Part shown: positions 34,041-45,637 of the stretch, piece after piece
How positions within the stretch are numbered: position 1 is the first letter of the stretch
Layout of the letters: the number at the start of each line of letters is the position of its first letter
NCBI RefSeq assembly: GCF_009604375.1
Contig: NZ_WEGH01000006.1
Location: forward strand, 310,001-374,000
Length of the DNA: 64,000 nt
Direction: 5' to 3'
DNA from: Actinomadura macrotermitis
GTDB lineage: Bacteria > Actinomycetota > Actinomycetes > Streptosporangiales > Streptosporangiaceae
Program-made: the position numbers and the translations under genes
The notes under the pieces: generated by a model
Databases searched by the model: none
What the model saw: only the letters and a program-made list of their open reading frames with translations
What the model was told of the DNA's origin: nothing

Positions 34041-37000
34041 TTATCGGCGGGTCGAATGTAGTTTGTCGAGCTTGGCGGCGAGGACGGCGCCCATCTCGGC
34101 GGCCGGCCCGGGCTCCATCAGGTGGTGGTGCTCGACGTCGAGGGGGTAGTCCTCGATCTCGCCGTCCACCAGCGGCGCCCAGTTGGCGCGGGCGGTCGGC
34201 GAGTCCTCGGTGCGGCCCTGCAGCGCGGTGAAGAAGACGAGGTCGCCGCGGAAGGGGCGGGGCCGGTACTCCTCGGCCTGGCGCACCCCGTTCTCGTAGT
34301 TGCGGTAGACGTTGACCAGGTCGTCCTCGCCGAGGGTGGACAGGGCGTCGCCGCGCTCGGCCAGCACGCCCATGATCTGGTCCAGGTCGGGGTTGCCGTC
34401 CTCGGCCAGCATGGTGGCGTCCACGCCGATGCCGAGCAGCAGCTCGGGCAGGATCTGCCGCTTCTCCGAGTCCAGGTCCAGGCCGTGGTAGGAGTCGATC
34501 ATCGCCAGCAGCGCGACCTCCTCGCCGTCGTCCTGCAGCCGGGTGGCGATCTGGTAGGCGATGAGGCCGCCGAGGGACCAGCCGGCCAGGTTGTAGGGGC
34601 CGTGCGGCTGGACGCCGCGGATGAGCCCCAGGTAGTCCTCGGCCATCTCCTCGACCGAGCCCGGCAGCTCCGACTGGGTGAAGGCGCGCGCCTGCAGCCC
34701 GTAGATGGGCTGGTCGGGGCCGAGGTGGCGCTGGAACTGGAAGTAGTTCCAGGCCAGGCCGCCCGCCGGGTGGACGAAGAACAGCGGCGGCCGCGAGCCG
34801 GTGGCGCGGATCGGCAGCAGCACCTCGAAGCCGAGGTCGGCGCCGGCGTCGCGGGTCGCCAGGGCCTCGGGGGTCTGGTGGGTGAACACGTCCTTGGGGG
34901 TCAGCTCCAGGCCGGCCTGCCGGGCCTGGGTGGCCAGGCGCAGCGCGGCGATGCTGTCGCCGCCGAGGTCGAAGAAGCTGACGTCGGCGCCGACCCGCTC
35001 CACTCCGAGGACCTGCGCGAACAGCCCGCACCAGGTCTCCTCCTCGGGGGTGGCGGGGGCGCGTCCGGCGAGCGCCTGGCCGTAGTCGGGGGCGGGCAGC
35101 GCGCGGCGGTCGAGCTTGCCGGTCGGGCCGGTGGGGAAGGTGTCCAGCACGACGAACGCGGCGGGCACCATGTAGTCGGGCAGCCGCTCGGCCGCGTACC
35201 GGCGCAGGTCGGGGACCTCGTGGCCGGCGGTGGGCAGGACGTAGGCGACCAGGCGCTTGGCGCCGGGCTCGTCCTCGCGGGCGAGGACGGCGACGTTGGC
35301 GACGGCCGGGTGAGCGGAGATCGCCGCCTCGATCTCGCCGAGCTCGATGCGGAACCCGCGGATCTTGACCTGGAAGTCGGCGCGGTCGACGTATTCGAGG
35401 GTGCCGTCCTCACGCCAGCGCAGCAGGTCGCCGGTGCGGTACATGCGCTCACCGGGCGCGCCGAACGGGTTCGCGACGAACCGCTCCGCGGTGAGGACGG
35501 GCCGGTTCAGGTAGCCGCGCCCCATTCCGGCGCCGGCGATGTAGGCCTCGCCGGTCACGCCGGGCGGGACGGGCCGCAGCGACTCGTCCAGCAGGTAGAC
35601 GCGCATGTCGTCGATGGGACTGCCGAGGACCGGCATGGTCTCGCCCGCTTCGAGGGGCGCGCGCATGCCGAGGATGGTGGTGTAGGTGGTGCACTCGGTC
35701 GGGCCGTAGACGTTGCCGACCTCGGTGCCGGGGCAGGCGGCCAGGACCTTGCGCATGGCGGCGACCGACCCGGCCTCGCCGCCGGTGAGGACCTCCTTCA
35801 GGTGCGCGAACACCTGCGGGCGCTCCTCGGCGACCAGGTTGAACAGGGTGGTGGTGATGAACAGGCCCTGCACGTCCTCGGCGTTGACGACCTCTTCGAG
35901 GGTCGCGGCGTCGAGCTGGCCCTTCGGCGCGACGACCAGGGTGCCGCCGTGCAGCAGCGGCATCCAGATCTCGTAGGTGGAGGCGTCGAAGGCGTGCGGC
36001 GAGTGCATCAGCACGCGGTCGTGGGCGCCGTTGCGCATGGTCGCGTCGTCGGCGAGGTCGACGACGTCGCGGTGCCGGACCATGGCGCCCTTGGGCAGCC
36101 CGGTCGAGCCGGAGGTGAACAGGACGTAGGCGACCTGCTCGGGGTGGATCCGCACGTCAGGGGCGGTGGACGGGCCGTCCACGTCGCCGTCGACCACGAC
36201 CGTGCGGGCGCCGGTGCCGAGGTCGGCGACGCGTCCGGCGGTGACCGGGTCGACCAGCAGGACGGGCGCGGCGACCTCCTCGATCGCCCAGGCGATCCGG
36301 TCGGCGGGGTAGCTGTGGTGGATCGGCGCGTACACGCCGCCCGCCTTGACGACCGCCAGCGTCGCCACGACGACGTCGGCGGACCGGTCCAGCAGCATCG
36401 CCACGCGCGTCTCGGGGCCGACACCGAGGCCGATCAGCTTGTGTGCAAGGCGATTGGCGCGGGCGTCCAGCTCGGCATAGGTGATCGAGACGCCGTTCTC
36501 GCGGACGGCGACGGCGTCCGGGGTGGCGGCGACATGCGCGGCGAACCGGGCGGTGATGGTGTCCTGGGCGGCGCGGCCGGTGACCGGGCCCTGCCAGCCG
36601 TCCAGGACGAGGGCCCGCTCGGCGTCGTCCAGCACGTCGACGCGGCCGAGCGGAGTGTCCGGGCGGTGCGCGATCGCCTCCAGCACCCGGACGAGCCGGC
36701 CCATGATCTTCTCGGCGGCGGGCGCGCCGAACAGGTCGGTGCGGTGGTCCAGCCGCAGCGACAGCTCGCGGCCGGGGACGGCGGCGAGGGCGAGCGGGTA
36801 GTGGCTGGCGTCGTAGCCGTCCAGCGCGTTCAGGGTGAGGCCGCCGAGGTCGGTGCCGGCGGCGTCGGGGTCGAAGGGGTAGTTCTCCAGCACCGTCATG
36901 GTGTCGAAGAGCGTCCCGACTCCCGAGAGGCGCTGGATGTCGGCGAGGCCGACGTGGTGGTGCGCCATCAGGTCGGCCTGCTCGCCCTGGAGGGTGCGCA

Positions 37001-37946
37001 GCGCGTCCGCGACGGTGTCGGCGGGACGGACCTTCACCCGGATCGGCAGCGTGTTGATGAACAGGCCGATCATCTGCTCGACGCCGGGCAGCTCGGGCGG
37101 GCGCCCGGAGACGGCCGCGCCGAACACCACGTCGGTGCTGCCGGTGAGGCGGCCGAGGACCAGGCCCCAGGCGAGCTGCAGGACGGTGTTGAGGGTGACG
37201 CCCTGCGCGCGGGCACGCGCGGCCAGGGCGGCGGTCAGCTCCTCGGGCAGCGCGACGCGGACGCGGCCCGGGACCGTCTCCCCGGGAGGACCGGCGTCGG
37301 GGGCGACGAGGGTGGGCTGCTCCACGCCGTCCAGCGCGCGGCGCCAGGCGTCCTCGGCGGCGGCGCGGTCCTGCTTGGCGACCCACGCCAGGTAGTTCTT
37401 GTACGGGGTGACGCGCGGCATCCCGGTGTCGTCGCCCTTGGTCAGGTAGAGCGCGAACAGCTCGGTCTGCAGGATCGGGGTGGACCAGCCGTCCAGCAGG
37501 ATGTGGTGGTTGGTGAACACCATCCGGTGCCGGTCCTCGCCCATTTTGATCAGGACGAAGCGCAGCAGCGGCGGGCGCGTCATGTCGAACGGCGTGGCCT
37601 GCTCGCGGGCGGCGATCGCGACGGCCGCGGCCTCCCGCTCGGCCTCGGGCAGGCCGGTGAGGTCGACGTCCTCCCACGGCGTCCGCACCTGGCGGTGCAC
37701 GACCTGGACGGGCGTGCCCTCCTTGCGCTGGCGGAACCCGGCGCGCAGGTTGGCGTGCCGGCGCAGCAGCGTGCCGGCGGCGGCGCGCAGCGCGGCGGCG
37801 TCGAGCGGGCCGGTCAGCTCGAAGACGATCTGCGCGGTGTAGACGTCCTGGCCGGTGTCGAACAGGGCGTGGAAGAACAGGCCCTGCTGGAGCGGCGACA
37901 GCGGCAGGACGTCCTCGAGCTGCGACTGCTTCTTCGGTTCGGCCAT
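34041..37946 (-). CDS. NRPS3: C-A-T-TE termination module
   Basis: 1301 aa from ATG 37946, sharing one base with the TAA of NRPS2. The N-terminus [20 protein letters not shown] is an acceptor docking segment plus the SPLQQG mark of a DCL condensation domain; HHILLDGW lies near 148. A domain: [12 protein letters not shown] near 606, [30 protein letters not shown]. By-eye pocket residues D-A-Y-F-L-G-V-T-Y suggest a branched aliphatic amino acid (Ile/Val type), moderately sure. [11 protein letters not shown] near 995. TE: Ser about 1121 in GWSLGG, MIDSYHG and EHHHLME, which releases the peptide by hydrolysis or cyclisation. The DCL type agrees with the D-residue delivered by NRPS2. Confidence 0.93.
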   Translation of the reverse strand: MAEPKKQSQLEDVLPLSPLQQGLFFHALFDTGQDVYTAQIVFELTGPLDAAALRAAAGTLLRRHANLRAGFRQRKEGTPVQVVHRQVRTPWEDVDLTGLPEAEREAAAVAIAAREQATPFDMTRPPLLRFVLIKMGEDRHRMVFTNHHILLDGWSTPILQTELFALYLTKGDDTGMPRVTPYKNYLAWVAKQDRAAAEDAWRRALDGVEQPTLVAPDAGPPGETVPGRVRVALPEELTAALAARARAQGVTLNTVLQLAWGLVLGRLTGSTDVVFGAAVSGRPPELPGVEQMIGLFINTLPIRVKVRPADTVADALRTLQGEQADLMAHHHVGLADIQRLSGVGTLFDTMTVLENYPFDPDAAGTDLGGLTLNALDGYDASHYPLALAAVPGRELSLRLDHRTDLFGAPAAEKIMGRLVRVLEAIAHRPDTPLGRVDVLDDAERALVLDGWQGPVTGRAAQDTITARFAAHVAATPDAVAVRENGVSITYAELDARANRLAHKLIGLGVGPETRVAMLLDRSADVVVATLAVVKAGGVYAPIHHSYPADRIAWAIEEVAAPVLLVDPVTAGRVADLGTGARTVVVDGDVDGPSTAPDVRIHPEQVAYVLFTSGSTGLPKGAMVRHRDVVDLADDATMRNGAHDRVLMHSPHAFDASTYEIWMPLLHGGTLVVAPKGQLDAATLEEVVNAEDVQGLFITTTLFNLVAEERPQVFAHLKEVLTGGEAGSVAAMRKVLAACPGTEVGNVYGPTECTTYTTILGMRAPLEAGETMPVLGSPIDDMRVYLLDESLRPVPPGVTGEAYIAGAGMGRGYLNRPVLTAERFVANPFGAPGERMYRTGDLLRWREDGTLEYVDRADFQVKIRGFRIELGEIEAAISAHPAVANVAVLAREDEPGAKRLVAYVLPTAGHEVPDLRRYAAERLPDYMVPAAFVVLDTFPTGPTGKLDRRALPAPDYGQALAGRAPATPEEETWCGLFAQVLGVERVGADVSFFDLGGDSIAALRLATQARQAGLELTPKDVFTHQTPEALATRDAGADLGFEVLLPIRATGSRPPLFFVHPAGGLAWNYFQFQRHLGPDQPIYGLQARAFTQSELPGSVEEMAEDYLGLIRGVQPHGPYNLAGWSLGGLIAYQIATRLQDDGEEVALLAMIDSYHGLDLDSEKRQILPELLLGIGVDATMLAEDGNPDLDQIMGVLAERGDALSTLGEDDLVNVYRNYENGVRQAEEYRPRPFRGDLVFFTALQGRTEDSPTARANWAPLVDGEIEDYPLDVEHHHLMEPGPAAEMGAVLAAKLDKLHSTRR

Positions 37947-40900
37947 TACTCCAGTTCCCATTCGCCGTCGAGCTCGGCGGCCAAGTCGTCGATCTCGTCC
38001 TGGTCCAGTTCCACCAGCGCCAGGTCGGACGGGGTGAAGCCGCCGACGGGCCCGTCGGCCGGGGCGTCCACGACGTGCGCGACCAGGCCGCGCAGCGCGG
38101 CGCACCAGCGGTCCGCCAGGTCCGCGATCTCGGCCTCGGCGAACAGGCCGCCCGCCCAGGTCCAGGTGGCGCTCAGTTCGGGCCCGGACGGCAGGTCGCG
38201 GGTGTGCGCGTTGACCTCGATCGCGTGCACCAGGGCGAGGGCGTCGTCCTGGCCGCCGGCGAGCGCGTCGTGGTCGGCCTGGCCCGCCGGGTTCCAGTCG
38301 GCGGCCTCGGCGGCGGCGGTGCGGCCGAGGTAGTTGAACGCGATCTGCGGCGTCCGCTCCGGCAGCCGCTCGGCGAGCAGGCCGTAGCCGATGCCGTTGT
38401 CGGGCAGCTCGCGCAGCTGCTCCTTGACCTTCTTCAGCGCGGTGCCGACGGCCGGGCCGCCCGCGACCGCCTCGGCCCAGTCGACGCCGCCCGCGTCCAG
38501 CCGGACCGGGAAGATCGAGGTGAACCAGCCGGCGGTGCGCGACAGGTCCACGCCGGGCACGATCTCCTCGCGGCCGTGGCCCTCCAGGTCGATCAGCACC
38601 GCGGGCTCGTCGGTGCCGCCGCGCTCGCGCCGCCACTCGGCGACGGCGAGCGCGAGGCCGGTCAGCAGCACGTCGTTGACGCGGCCGTGGAACGCGGCCG
38701 GGACGTCGGTGAGCAGCGGGCCGGTCACCTCGGCGGGCAGATCCACGGTGTGGTGGCGGGCCGTGCCGAAGGTGTCGGCCGCCGGGTCCAGCGGCCGGTC
38801 CGCCAGCGCCGGGTCCGGGGTGGCCAGGATCTCGGTCCACAGCGGGATCTCGGCGACGCGCGCGGGGTCGGACGCCTCGGCGGCCAGGCGCTGCGCCCAG
38901 CGGCGGAACGAGGTGCCGACCGGCTGCGGCTCCTGCCCGGCCCACGCGGTGACCAGGTCCGGCAGGACGATCCGCCACGAGACGCCGTCCACGACCAGGT
39001 GGTGCGCGGTGAGCAGCAGCCGCCCGGAGGTGTCCGGGCCGGCGTCGAACCAGACGAGCTGGACCATGGTCCCGGCGGCCGGGTCGAGCCGGCGGCGGGC
39101 CGCCAGCGACTCGGCGCGCAGGGTGGCGTGGTCGATGCCGTCCACGCGGCGGACGAGCGCCGCGGCGTCGACCGTGCCGGGCTCGGCGACCTCGAAACCC
39201 GCGCCGTCGTAGCGCAGGCGGAGCATGTCGTGGTGGTCCAGGACGGTCTGGAGCGCGCGGGTGAGCGCGTCCAGGTCCAGGCCCGGCGGGACCTGCAGCA
39301 GCATCCGCTGGCTGTAGCCGTCGACCGGGCCGTGCAGCTTCTGGAACCACCGCATGATCGGGGTGGCGGGGACGGGGCCGACGCCCGCGCCGGGCGGCTC
39401 GGCCTCGATCTGCTCGCCCTCGCCGACGGGCTGGGCGATGGCGGCCAGTTCCTCGACGGTCTGGTGCTGGAAGACCTCGCGCGGCGAGATGACCAGGCCG
39501 GACTGGCGGGCTCTCGACACCAGCTGGATGGCGATGATCGAGTCGCCGCCCAGGTCGAAGAACCCGTCGTCCACGCCGACCCGCTCCAGGCCCAGCACCT
39601 CGGCGAACAGACCCGCCAGCGTCTCTTCCTCGGAGGTGCGCGGGGCGCGGGAGGAGACCTTGGCCCCGAAGTCGGGCGCGGGCAGGGCCTTGCGGTCGAG
39701 CTTGCCGTTGGAGGTCAGCGGCAGCGCGTCCAGCGGGACGACGACGGCCGGGACCATGTAGTCCGGCAGCGTTTCGTTGACGAAACGGCGCAGCTCGCCC
39801 GAGTCGATGCCGGTGCCGACCGCGTAGGCGATCAGCTTCTCGTCGCGGACGACGACGGCGACGTCCGACACCGAGTCGTGGCGGGCGAGGGCGGACTCGA
39901 TCTCGCCCAGCTCGATGCGGAAGCCACGCAGCTGGACCTGCTGGTCGGCGCGGCCCAGGTACTCCAGGCGGCCCATCTCACCCGACCAACCGACCCCGTC
40001 CGACCTCCCGGCCTTCAGCCAGCGGCCGAGGTCGCCGGTGCGGTACATGCGGGTGCCCGGCTTGCCGTGCGGGTCGGCGACGAAACGGTCGGCGGTCAGG
40101 TCGGGACGGTTCAGGTAGCCGCGCGCCAGGCCGTCGCCGGCCACGTACAGCTCACCGACGACGCCTGCCGGGACCGGTTCGAGCCGGTCGTCCAGCACGT
40201 AGACCTTGAGGTCGGGGATGCCGACGCCGATGACCGAGCCGGGTGCGGTGGCCGCGTAGGCGCGATCGAGCGCGACGTACGAGACGTGCACCGTGGTCTC
40301 GGTGATCCCGTACATGTTGACCAGCGTCGGCGCGTCCTCGGCATGCCGGGAGTACCAGTCGTCCAGACGCCCGAGTTCGAGGGCCTCACCGCCGAACACG
40401 ATGTAACGCAGCGCCAGATCCTGGCCCGGGTTGTCCCGGTCGGCGGCCATCAGCTGGTAGAACGCCGACGGCGTCTGGTTCAGCACCGTCACCTTCTCCG
40501 CCGCCAGCAGACGCAGGAAGTCCTCCGGGCTGCGGCTGGTGAGGAAGGGGACGACCACGAGCCGGCCGCCGTACAGCAGCGGCCCCCACAGCTCCCACAC
40601 CGAGAAGTCGAAGGCGTAGGAGTGGAACAGCGTCCACACATCGTCCGGGCCGAAATCGAACCACTGCTCCGTCGAGCGCAGCAGCCGCACGGCGTTCTGG
40701 TGCGGGATCACCACGCCCTTCGGACGGCCTGTCGAACCCGAGGTGTAGATGACGTACGCCGGGTTGTCCGGGGTGAGCGGCGCGAGGCGGTCGGCGTCGG
40801 TCAGGTCGGTGCCGGCGTAGTCGCCGTCCACCTCTACCGAGTCGACGGTGAGGACGGGCTTGGCGTCGTCGAGCATGTAGGCGATGCGGTCGGCCGGGTA

Positions 40901-43900
40901 ATCAGGGTCGATCGGCACATACGCCGCACCGGTCTTCAGAACCGCCAGGATCGCTACAACCAGCTCGGCCGAACGCGGCAGCGCCAGCGCCACGAACCGC
41001 TCAGGGCCTGCGCCCTGCGCGACGAGGTGGCGGGCGAGCCGGTTGGCGCGCTCGTTCACCTCGCCATAGGTAAGGGTGCGGTCCTCGAAGGTGACGGCCG
41101 GGGCGTCGGGACGAGCCGCGGCCTGCGCCTCGAACAGCGCCGGGATCGTCGTCCGCTCCGCCTTCCCGACGGCCGAACCGCCCGCCCACTTGCGCAGGAG
41201 GGTGCGGCGCTCGGCGCGGTCCAGGATGTCGGCGGTGCCGATCGGGGCGTCCGGGGCGTCAACCAGCTCGCGGACGAGGCGCTCGAAGCGGTCCGCAATC
41301 GACCGGGCGGTGTCGGCGTCGAACAGGTCGAGCGCGTACTCCAGCCCGGCCTCGATGCCGGCCGGGGCGCCGTTGCCGCCTTGGCGTTCCTCCAGGTAGA
41401 GGGACAGGTCGTACTTGGCGACGCCGGAGCCGAGCGGTTCGGCGCCGCCGGACAGGCCGTCCAGCTCCAGCTTGGCCTCGGGGTTGTTCTGGAAGGACAG
41501 CACGACCTGGAACAGCGGGTGGCGGGCCATCGAGCGGGCCGGGTTCACCACCTCGACGAGCCGCTCGAACGGCAGGTCCTGGTGCGCGTAGGCGGCGAGG
41601 TCGGTCTCCTTGACCCGGGCGATCAGGTCGCGGAAGGTCGGGTCGCCGGAGGTGTCGGTGCGCAGCACGAGCATGTTGACGAACATGCCGACCAGATCGT
41701 CCAGCGCCTCGTCGGTACGGCCCGCGATCGGCGAACCGATCGGGATGTCGGTGCCCGCGCCGAGCCGCGTCAGCAGCGCGGCATAGGCGGCCTGCATGAC
41801 CATGAACAGGCTGGCGCCGGACTCGCGGGCCAGGGTGAGCAGGCCCGCGTGCAGGTCGGCGTCCAGCTCGAAGGCGAGCGTGGCGCCCCGGTAGGACGCC
41901 TCGGTCGGGCGCGGCCGGTCGGCGGGCAGCTCCAGCTGGTCGGGCAGCCCGGCGAGGGTCTTCTTCCAGTAGGCGATCTGCTGCGAGATGAGCGACTCGG
42001 GGTCGTCCTCGGCCCCGAACAGCTCGCGCTGCCAGAGGGCGTAGTCGGCGTACTGGACCGGCAGCGGCGCCCACTGCGGCGCCTGGCCCTCGGCGCGGGC
42101 GGCGTAGGCGAGGATGACGTCGCGGGCGAGCGGCGCCATCGACCAGCCGTCACCGGCGATGTGGTGCAGGACCAGCGTCAGGACCTGCGTGTCGTCGCCG
42201 AGGTCGAACAGGCGGACCCGCAGCGGCGGCTCCACCGACAGGTCGAAGCCCTGGCCGACGACGGCGGCGAGCTCCATCGGCAGCGACGCCTCGTCGGTGT
42301 GCACGACGGTGATGGCCGGGCGGGCGGACGCGGCGTCCAGGACGAGCTGGCGCGGCGTGCCCGCGGCGTCGGGGAAGACGGTGCGGAGCGGCTCGTGCCG
42401 GGCGACGACGTCGCCGAGCGCGGCCTGCAGCGCGTCGCGGTCCAGGCGGCCGTTCAGGCGGAGCGCGACGGGCATGTTGAAGGTCGCCGAGGGCCCCTCG
42501 AACCGGTTGAGGAACCACAGCCGCTGCTGCGCGTACGACAGCGGGACGGTCTCGGGCCGGTCCGCGCGCACCAGCGGCGGCCGGGCGGTGCCGGACGCCC
42601 GCGCGACGCGCTCGGCCAGGCCGGCGACGGTCGGCGCCTCGAACAGCGCGCGCACCGGCAGCTCCACGCCGAGCGTGGAGCGGATCCTGCTGATCAGCCG
42701 GGTGGCGACCAGCGAGTCGCCGCCGAGGTCGAAGAACCCGTCGTCGACGCCGACGCGGGCGACGCCGAGGATCTCGGCGAACAGCCCGCACAGGATCTCC
42801 TCCTGCGGCGAGCGCGGCGCGCGGCTCACGGTCGCGGCGGCGTCGGGCGCCGGGAGGGCCCTGCGGTCGAGCTTGCCGTTCACCGTGAGCGGCAGCGCCT
42901 CCAGCACGGTGATCGAGGGGACCATGTAGTCGGGCAGGTGCGCGGCGGCGTAGCGGCGCAGGCCCGCGACGTCCACCGTGGCGGGGACGACGTAGGCGGC
43001 GAGGCGGCCGTCGTGGACGACGACGGCGGCGTGCGCGACGCCGTCGTAGCGGCCGAGGACGTTCTCGATCTCGCCGGGCTCGACCCGGAAGCCGCGGATC
43101 TTGACCTGGTCGTCGACCCGGCCGAGGTACTCGATCGTCCCCTTGCCCGTCCAGCGGACGAGGTCGCCGGTGCGGTACATGCGGTCGCCGGGCGCGCCGA
43201 ACGGGTCGGCGACGAACCGCTCGGCGGTCAGGCCGGGGCGGCCGAGGTAGCCGCGCGCCAGCTGGCCGCCCGCCAGGTACAGCTCGCCCGGCAGGCCGGG
43301 CGGGACCGGCTGCAGCGCCGCGTCCAGCACGTAGGCGCGGGTGTTGCGGTAGGGGGCGCCGACGGCCGGCCGGTCCGCGTCGCTCACCTTGGCGTTCATG
43401 GTGTCGACGGTCGACTCGGTCGGGCCGTAGAAGTTGCGGACGGTGACGCCGGTGAGGCCGCGCAGCTCGTCCCAGAGCGCGTCACCGATCGCCTCGCCGC
43501 CGAGCAGCAGCGTGGACGGCCGGTGCGCGGCGGTGAGCAGGCCCGACTCGCGCAGCGACTGGAAGTGCGACGGCGTGGTGTTGACCAGGTCGATCCCGGC
43601 GCCCGCGATGTACCGGGCGAACGCCTCCACGTCGCGGCGGGTGACGTCGTCGATGAGGTGGAGCTCCTGGCCGTGCATCATCCACAGCAGGCCGTGCCAG
43701 GAGGTGTCGAAGGAGAACGACGCCAGGTGCGCGAAGCGCATGCGCCGCCCGGCCTTCGCGATCTCCGGGTCCATGAACGTGGCGCGGTGCGCCTCGTAGT
43801 AGTTGAGGACGGCCGAGTGCGCCACCGGCACGCCCTTCGGGCGGCCCGTCGAACCGGAGGTGTAGATGACGTAGGCGGCGTTGCCGGGGCGCAGCGGCCG

Positions 43901-45637
43901 GACGCGCTCGGCGTCGGTCGGGTCGTGCGCGGGACGGCCCGCGACGTCCAGGCCCTCGGTGATCGTCAGGACCGGCCGCGCGTCGTCCAGCATGTAGGCG
44001 ATGCGGTCGGCCGGGTACTCGGGGTCGACCGGCACGTACGCCGCGCCCGCCTTCAGCACGGCCAGGATCGCCACGACGATCTCGGGGGTGCGCGGCAGCA
44101 CCAGCGCGACCCGGTCCTCGGCGCCGATCCCCCGCGCGATCAGCTCGTGCGCGAGGCGGTTGGCGCGCTCGTTCAGCTCCTCGAACGTGATCGCCTGGCC
44201 GCCCGCGACCAGTGCCACGTCGGCGGGGGTCTGCGCGGCCTGGTGCTCGAACAGGCCGGCCAGGGTGCCGGGGCGCGGCTCGGCGGCGGTGTCGTTCCAG
44301 GACGCCAGCGCCGCGCGCTCCTCCTCCCCCGCCAGGGACACCGCGCCGATGAGCCGCTCGGGGTCCTCGGCGAACGCCTCCAGGAAGCGGCGGGTGCGGG
44401 CGAGCAGCGCCTCCACGACCGGCTGCTCGTAGACGTCGGGCCGGTAGTGCAGCCGCAGCGACAACTCGTCGCCGGGCACCGCGACGAACGACAGCGGGAA
44501 GTGCGTGGCGTCGTAGGACTCGAACCCGGTGATGCGGACGCCGTTCAGCGACCCGTCCATGGACGCCGGGTCGAACGGGTAGTTCTCCAACACTGTCATG
44601 GTGTCGAAGAGCGCGCCGTTGTGGCCGGACGCCTTCTGGATGTCGGTGAGGCCGAGGTGGTGGTGGGCCAGCAGCTCGGTCTGCTCGTCCTGGAGCCGCT
44701 CCATGAGCGAGGCGAGCGTCTCGTTCTGGGAGTAGCGGACCCGGATCGGCAGCGTGTTGATGAACAGGCCGATCATCTGCTCGACGCCGGGCAGCTCGGG
44801 CGGGCGGCCCGACACCGTCGCGCCGAACACCACGTCGCCCGAGCCGAGCAGCCGGCCGACGGTGAGGCCCCAGGCGCCCTGCAGCACGGTCGACAGCGTC
44901 ACGCCGTGGCGGCGCGCGGCGCGGCCGAGCTTCTTGGTGAGCCGCTCGTCCAGCGTGGTGATCGTGCGGGCGGGCGGCGCGGGCGGGCGGCCGGCGGCCT
45001 CGGGGGCGACCAGGCTCGGCTCGCCGACGCCGTCCAGCGCGCGGCGCCAGGCGTCCTCGGCGGCGCTGCGGTCCTGCCCGGCCAGCCACGCCAGGTAGTT
45101 CTTGTACGGGGTGACGCGCGGGAACCCGGCGTCGTGGCCGCCCTGGATGTACAGCAGGAACAGCTCGGTCGCCAGGACCGGGGTGGACCAGCCGTCCAGC
45201 AGGATGTGGTGGTTGGTGAACACCAGGCGGTGCCGTTCGGCCGACAGCCGGATCAGCACGAACCGCAGCAGCGGCGGCGCGGTCACGTCGAACTTGCGCG
45301 CGCGCTCGCGGGCGACGATGCCGGCGGCCTCGGCGTCGCCGGACGCCTCGACCTCCTCCCACGGCAGCTCGACCGAGCGCGGGATCACCTGGACCGGGCG
45401 CGACAGGTCCTCGTGCCAGAACGCGGCGCGCAGGTTGGCGTGCCGGCGCAGCAGCGTGTCGGCGGCGGTGCGCAGCGCGGCGGCGTCGAGCGGGCCGTCC
45501 AGGTCCAGGACGATCTGCGCCGTGTAGACGTCGGTGTCGTCCCGGTCGAACAGCGCGTGGAAGAAGAACCCCTGCTGCAGCGGCGACAGCGGCAGGATGT
45601 CCTCAAGGTCCCCCCGGTTCAAAACTTGCCTTTCCAC
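37946..45637 (-). CDS. NRPS2: C-A-T-C-A-T-E, two modules
   Basis: 2563 aa from GTG 45637, overlapping NRPS1 by 19 bases. Order: docking segment and DCL C domain ([15 protein letters not shown] near 140); A4 ([11 protein letters not shown] near 590, [19 protein letters not shown]); T ([10 protein letters not shown] near 975); LCL C ([10 protein letters not shown] near 1157); A5 ([27 protein letters not shown]); T ([10 protein letters not shown] near 2030); E ([10 protein letters not shown] near 2210). A4 pocket reads D-T-H-N-L-G-F-V-D, which I cannot assign. A5 reads D-F-W-N-V-G-M-V-H, a threonine code, so D-allo-Thr after epimerisation. The C-terminal GFTPSDL plus acidic helix is a donor docking region. 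A5 has a 12-residue insertion absent from its near-copy in NRPS1. Confidence 0.93.
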   Translation of the reverse strand: MERQVLNRGDLEDILPLSPLQQGFFFHALFDRDDTDVYTAQIVLDLDGPLDAAALRTAADTLLRRHANLRAAFWHEDLSRPVQVIPRSVELPWEEVEASGDAEAAGIVARERARKFDVTAPPLLRFVLIRLSAERHRLVFTNHHILLDGWSTPVLATELFLLYIQGGHDAGFPRVTPYKNYLAWLAGQDRSAAEDAWRRALDGVGEPSLVAPEAAGRPPAPPARTITTLDERLTKKLGRAARRHGVTLSTVLQGAWGLTVGRLLGSGDVVFGATVSGRPPELPGVEQMIGLFINTLPIRVRYSQNETLASLMERLQDEQTELLAHHHLGLTDIQKASGHNGALFDTMTVLENYPFDPASMDGSLNGVRITGFESYDATHFPLSFVAVPGDELSLRLHYRPDVYEQPVVEALLARTRRFLEAFAEDPERLIGAVSLAGEEERAALASWNDTAAEPRPGTLAGLFEHQAAQTPADVALVAGGQAITFEELNERANRLAHELIARGIGAEDRVALVLPRTPEIVVAILAVLKAGAAYVPVDPEYPADRIAYMLDDARPVLTITEGLDVAGRPAHDPTDAERVRPLRPGNAAYVIYTSGSTGRPKGVPVAHSAVLNYYEAHRATFMDPEIAKAGRRMRFAHLASFSFDTSWHGLLWMMHGQELHLIDDVTRRDVEAFARYIAGAGIDLVNTTPSHFQSLRESGLLTAAHRPSTLLLGGEAIGDALWDELRGLTGVTVRNFYGPTESTVDTMNAKVSDADRPAVGAPYRNTRAYVLDAALQPVPPGLPGELYLAGGQLARGYLGRPGLTAERFVADPFGAPGDRMYRTGDLVRWTGKGTIEYLGRVDDQVKIRGFRVEPGEIENVLGRYDGVAHAAVVVHDGRLAAYVVPATVDVAGLRRYAAAHLPDYMVPSITVLEALPLTVNGKLDRRALPAPDAAATVSRAPRSPQEEILCGLFAEILGVARVGVDDGFFDLGGDSLVATRLISRIRSTLGVELPVRALFEAPTVAGLAERVARASGTARPPLVRADRPETVPLSYAQQRLWFLNRFEGPSATFNMPVALRLNGRLDRDALQAALGDVVARHEPLRTVFPDAAGTPRQLVLDAASARPAITVVHTDEASLPMELAAVVGQGFDLSVEPPLRVRLFDLGDDTQVLTLVLHHIAGDGWSMAPLARDVILAYAARAEGQAPQWAPLPVQYADYALWQRELFGAEDDPESLISQQIAYWKKTLAGLPDQLELPADRPRPTEASYRGATLAFELDADLHAGLLTLARESGASLFMVMQAAYAALLTRLGAGTDIPIGSPIAGRTDEALDDLVGMFVNMLVLRTDTSGDPTFRDLIARVKETDLAAYAHQDLPFERLVEVVNPARSMARHPLFQVVLSFQNNPEAKLELDGLSGGAEPLGSGVAKYDLSLYLEERQGGNGAPAGIEAGLEYALDLFDADTARSIADRFERLVRELVDAPDAPIGTADILDRAERRTLLRKWAGGSAVGKAERTTIPALFEAQAAARPDAPAVTFEDRTLTYGEVNERANRLARHLVAQGAGPERFVALALPRSAELVVAILAVLKTGAAYVPIDPDYPADRIAYMLDDAKPVLTVDSVEVDGDYAGTDLTDADRLAPLTPDNPAYVIYTSGSTGRPKGVVIPHQNAVRLLRSTEQWFDFGPDDVWTLFHSYAFDFSVWELWGPLLYGGRLVVVPFLTSRSPEDFLRLLAAEKVTVLNQTPSAFYQLMAADRDNPGQDLALRYIVFGGEALELGRLDDWYSRHAEDAPTLVNMYGITETTVHVSYVALDRAYAATAPGSVIGVGIPDLKVYVLDDRLEPVPAGVVGELYVAGDGLARGYLNRPDLTADRFVADPHGKPGTRMYRTGDLGRWLKAGRSDGVGWSGEMGRLEYLGRADQQVQLRGFRIELGEIESALARHDSVSDVAVVVRDEKLIAYAVGTGIDSGELRRFVNETLPDYMVPAVVVPLDALPLTSNGKLDRKALPAPDFGAKVSSRAPRTSEEETLAGLFAEVLGLERVGVDDGFFDLGGDSIIAIQLVSRARQSGLVISPREVFQHQTVEELAAIAQPVGEGEQIEAEPPGAGVGPVPATPIMRWFQKLHGPVDGYSQRMLLQVPPGLDLDALTRALQTVLDHHDMLRLRYDGAGFEVAEPGTVDAAALVRRVDGIDHATLRAESLAARRRLDPAAGTMVQLVWFDAGPDTSGRLLLTAHHLVVDGVSWRIVLPDLVTAWAGQEPQPVGTSFRRWAQRLAAEASDPARVAEIPLWTEILATPDPALADRPLDPAADTFGTARHHTVDLPAEVTGPLLTDVPAAFHGRVNDVLLTGLALAVAEWRRERGGTDEPAVLIDLEGHGREEIVPGVDLSRTAGWFTSIFPVRLDAGGVDWAEAVAGGPAVGTALKKVKEQLRELPDNGIGYGLLAERLPERTPQIAFNYLGRTAAAEAADWNPAGQADHDALAGGQDDALALVHAIEVNAHTRDLPSGPELSATWTWAGGLFAEAEIADLADRWCAALRGLVAHVVDAPADGPVGGFTPSDLALVELDQDEIDDLAAELDGEWELE
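39410..41190 (-). repeat. Duplicated Thr A-T block, copy in NRPS2
   Basis: From the end of the T-E linker (EGEQIE) back to the start of the A domain ([12 protein letters not shown]), this stretch is almost the same as 47095-48900 in NRPS1, often base for base over tens of bases. Differences cluster in the A2-A3 linker and at a 36-base insertion near 39970-40010. Confidence 0.8.

Noticed and set aside
37947-39350. NRPS3 starting at 39350
   Set aside because: That stretch overlaps the NRPS2 epimerase in another frame and has no domain; ATG 37946 is coupled to the NRPS2 stop.
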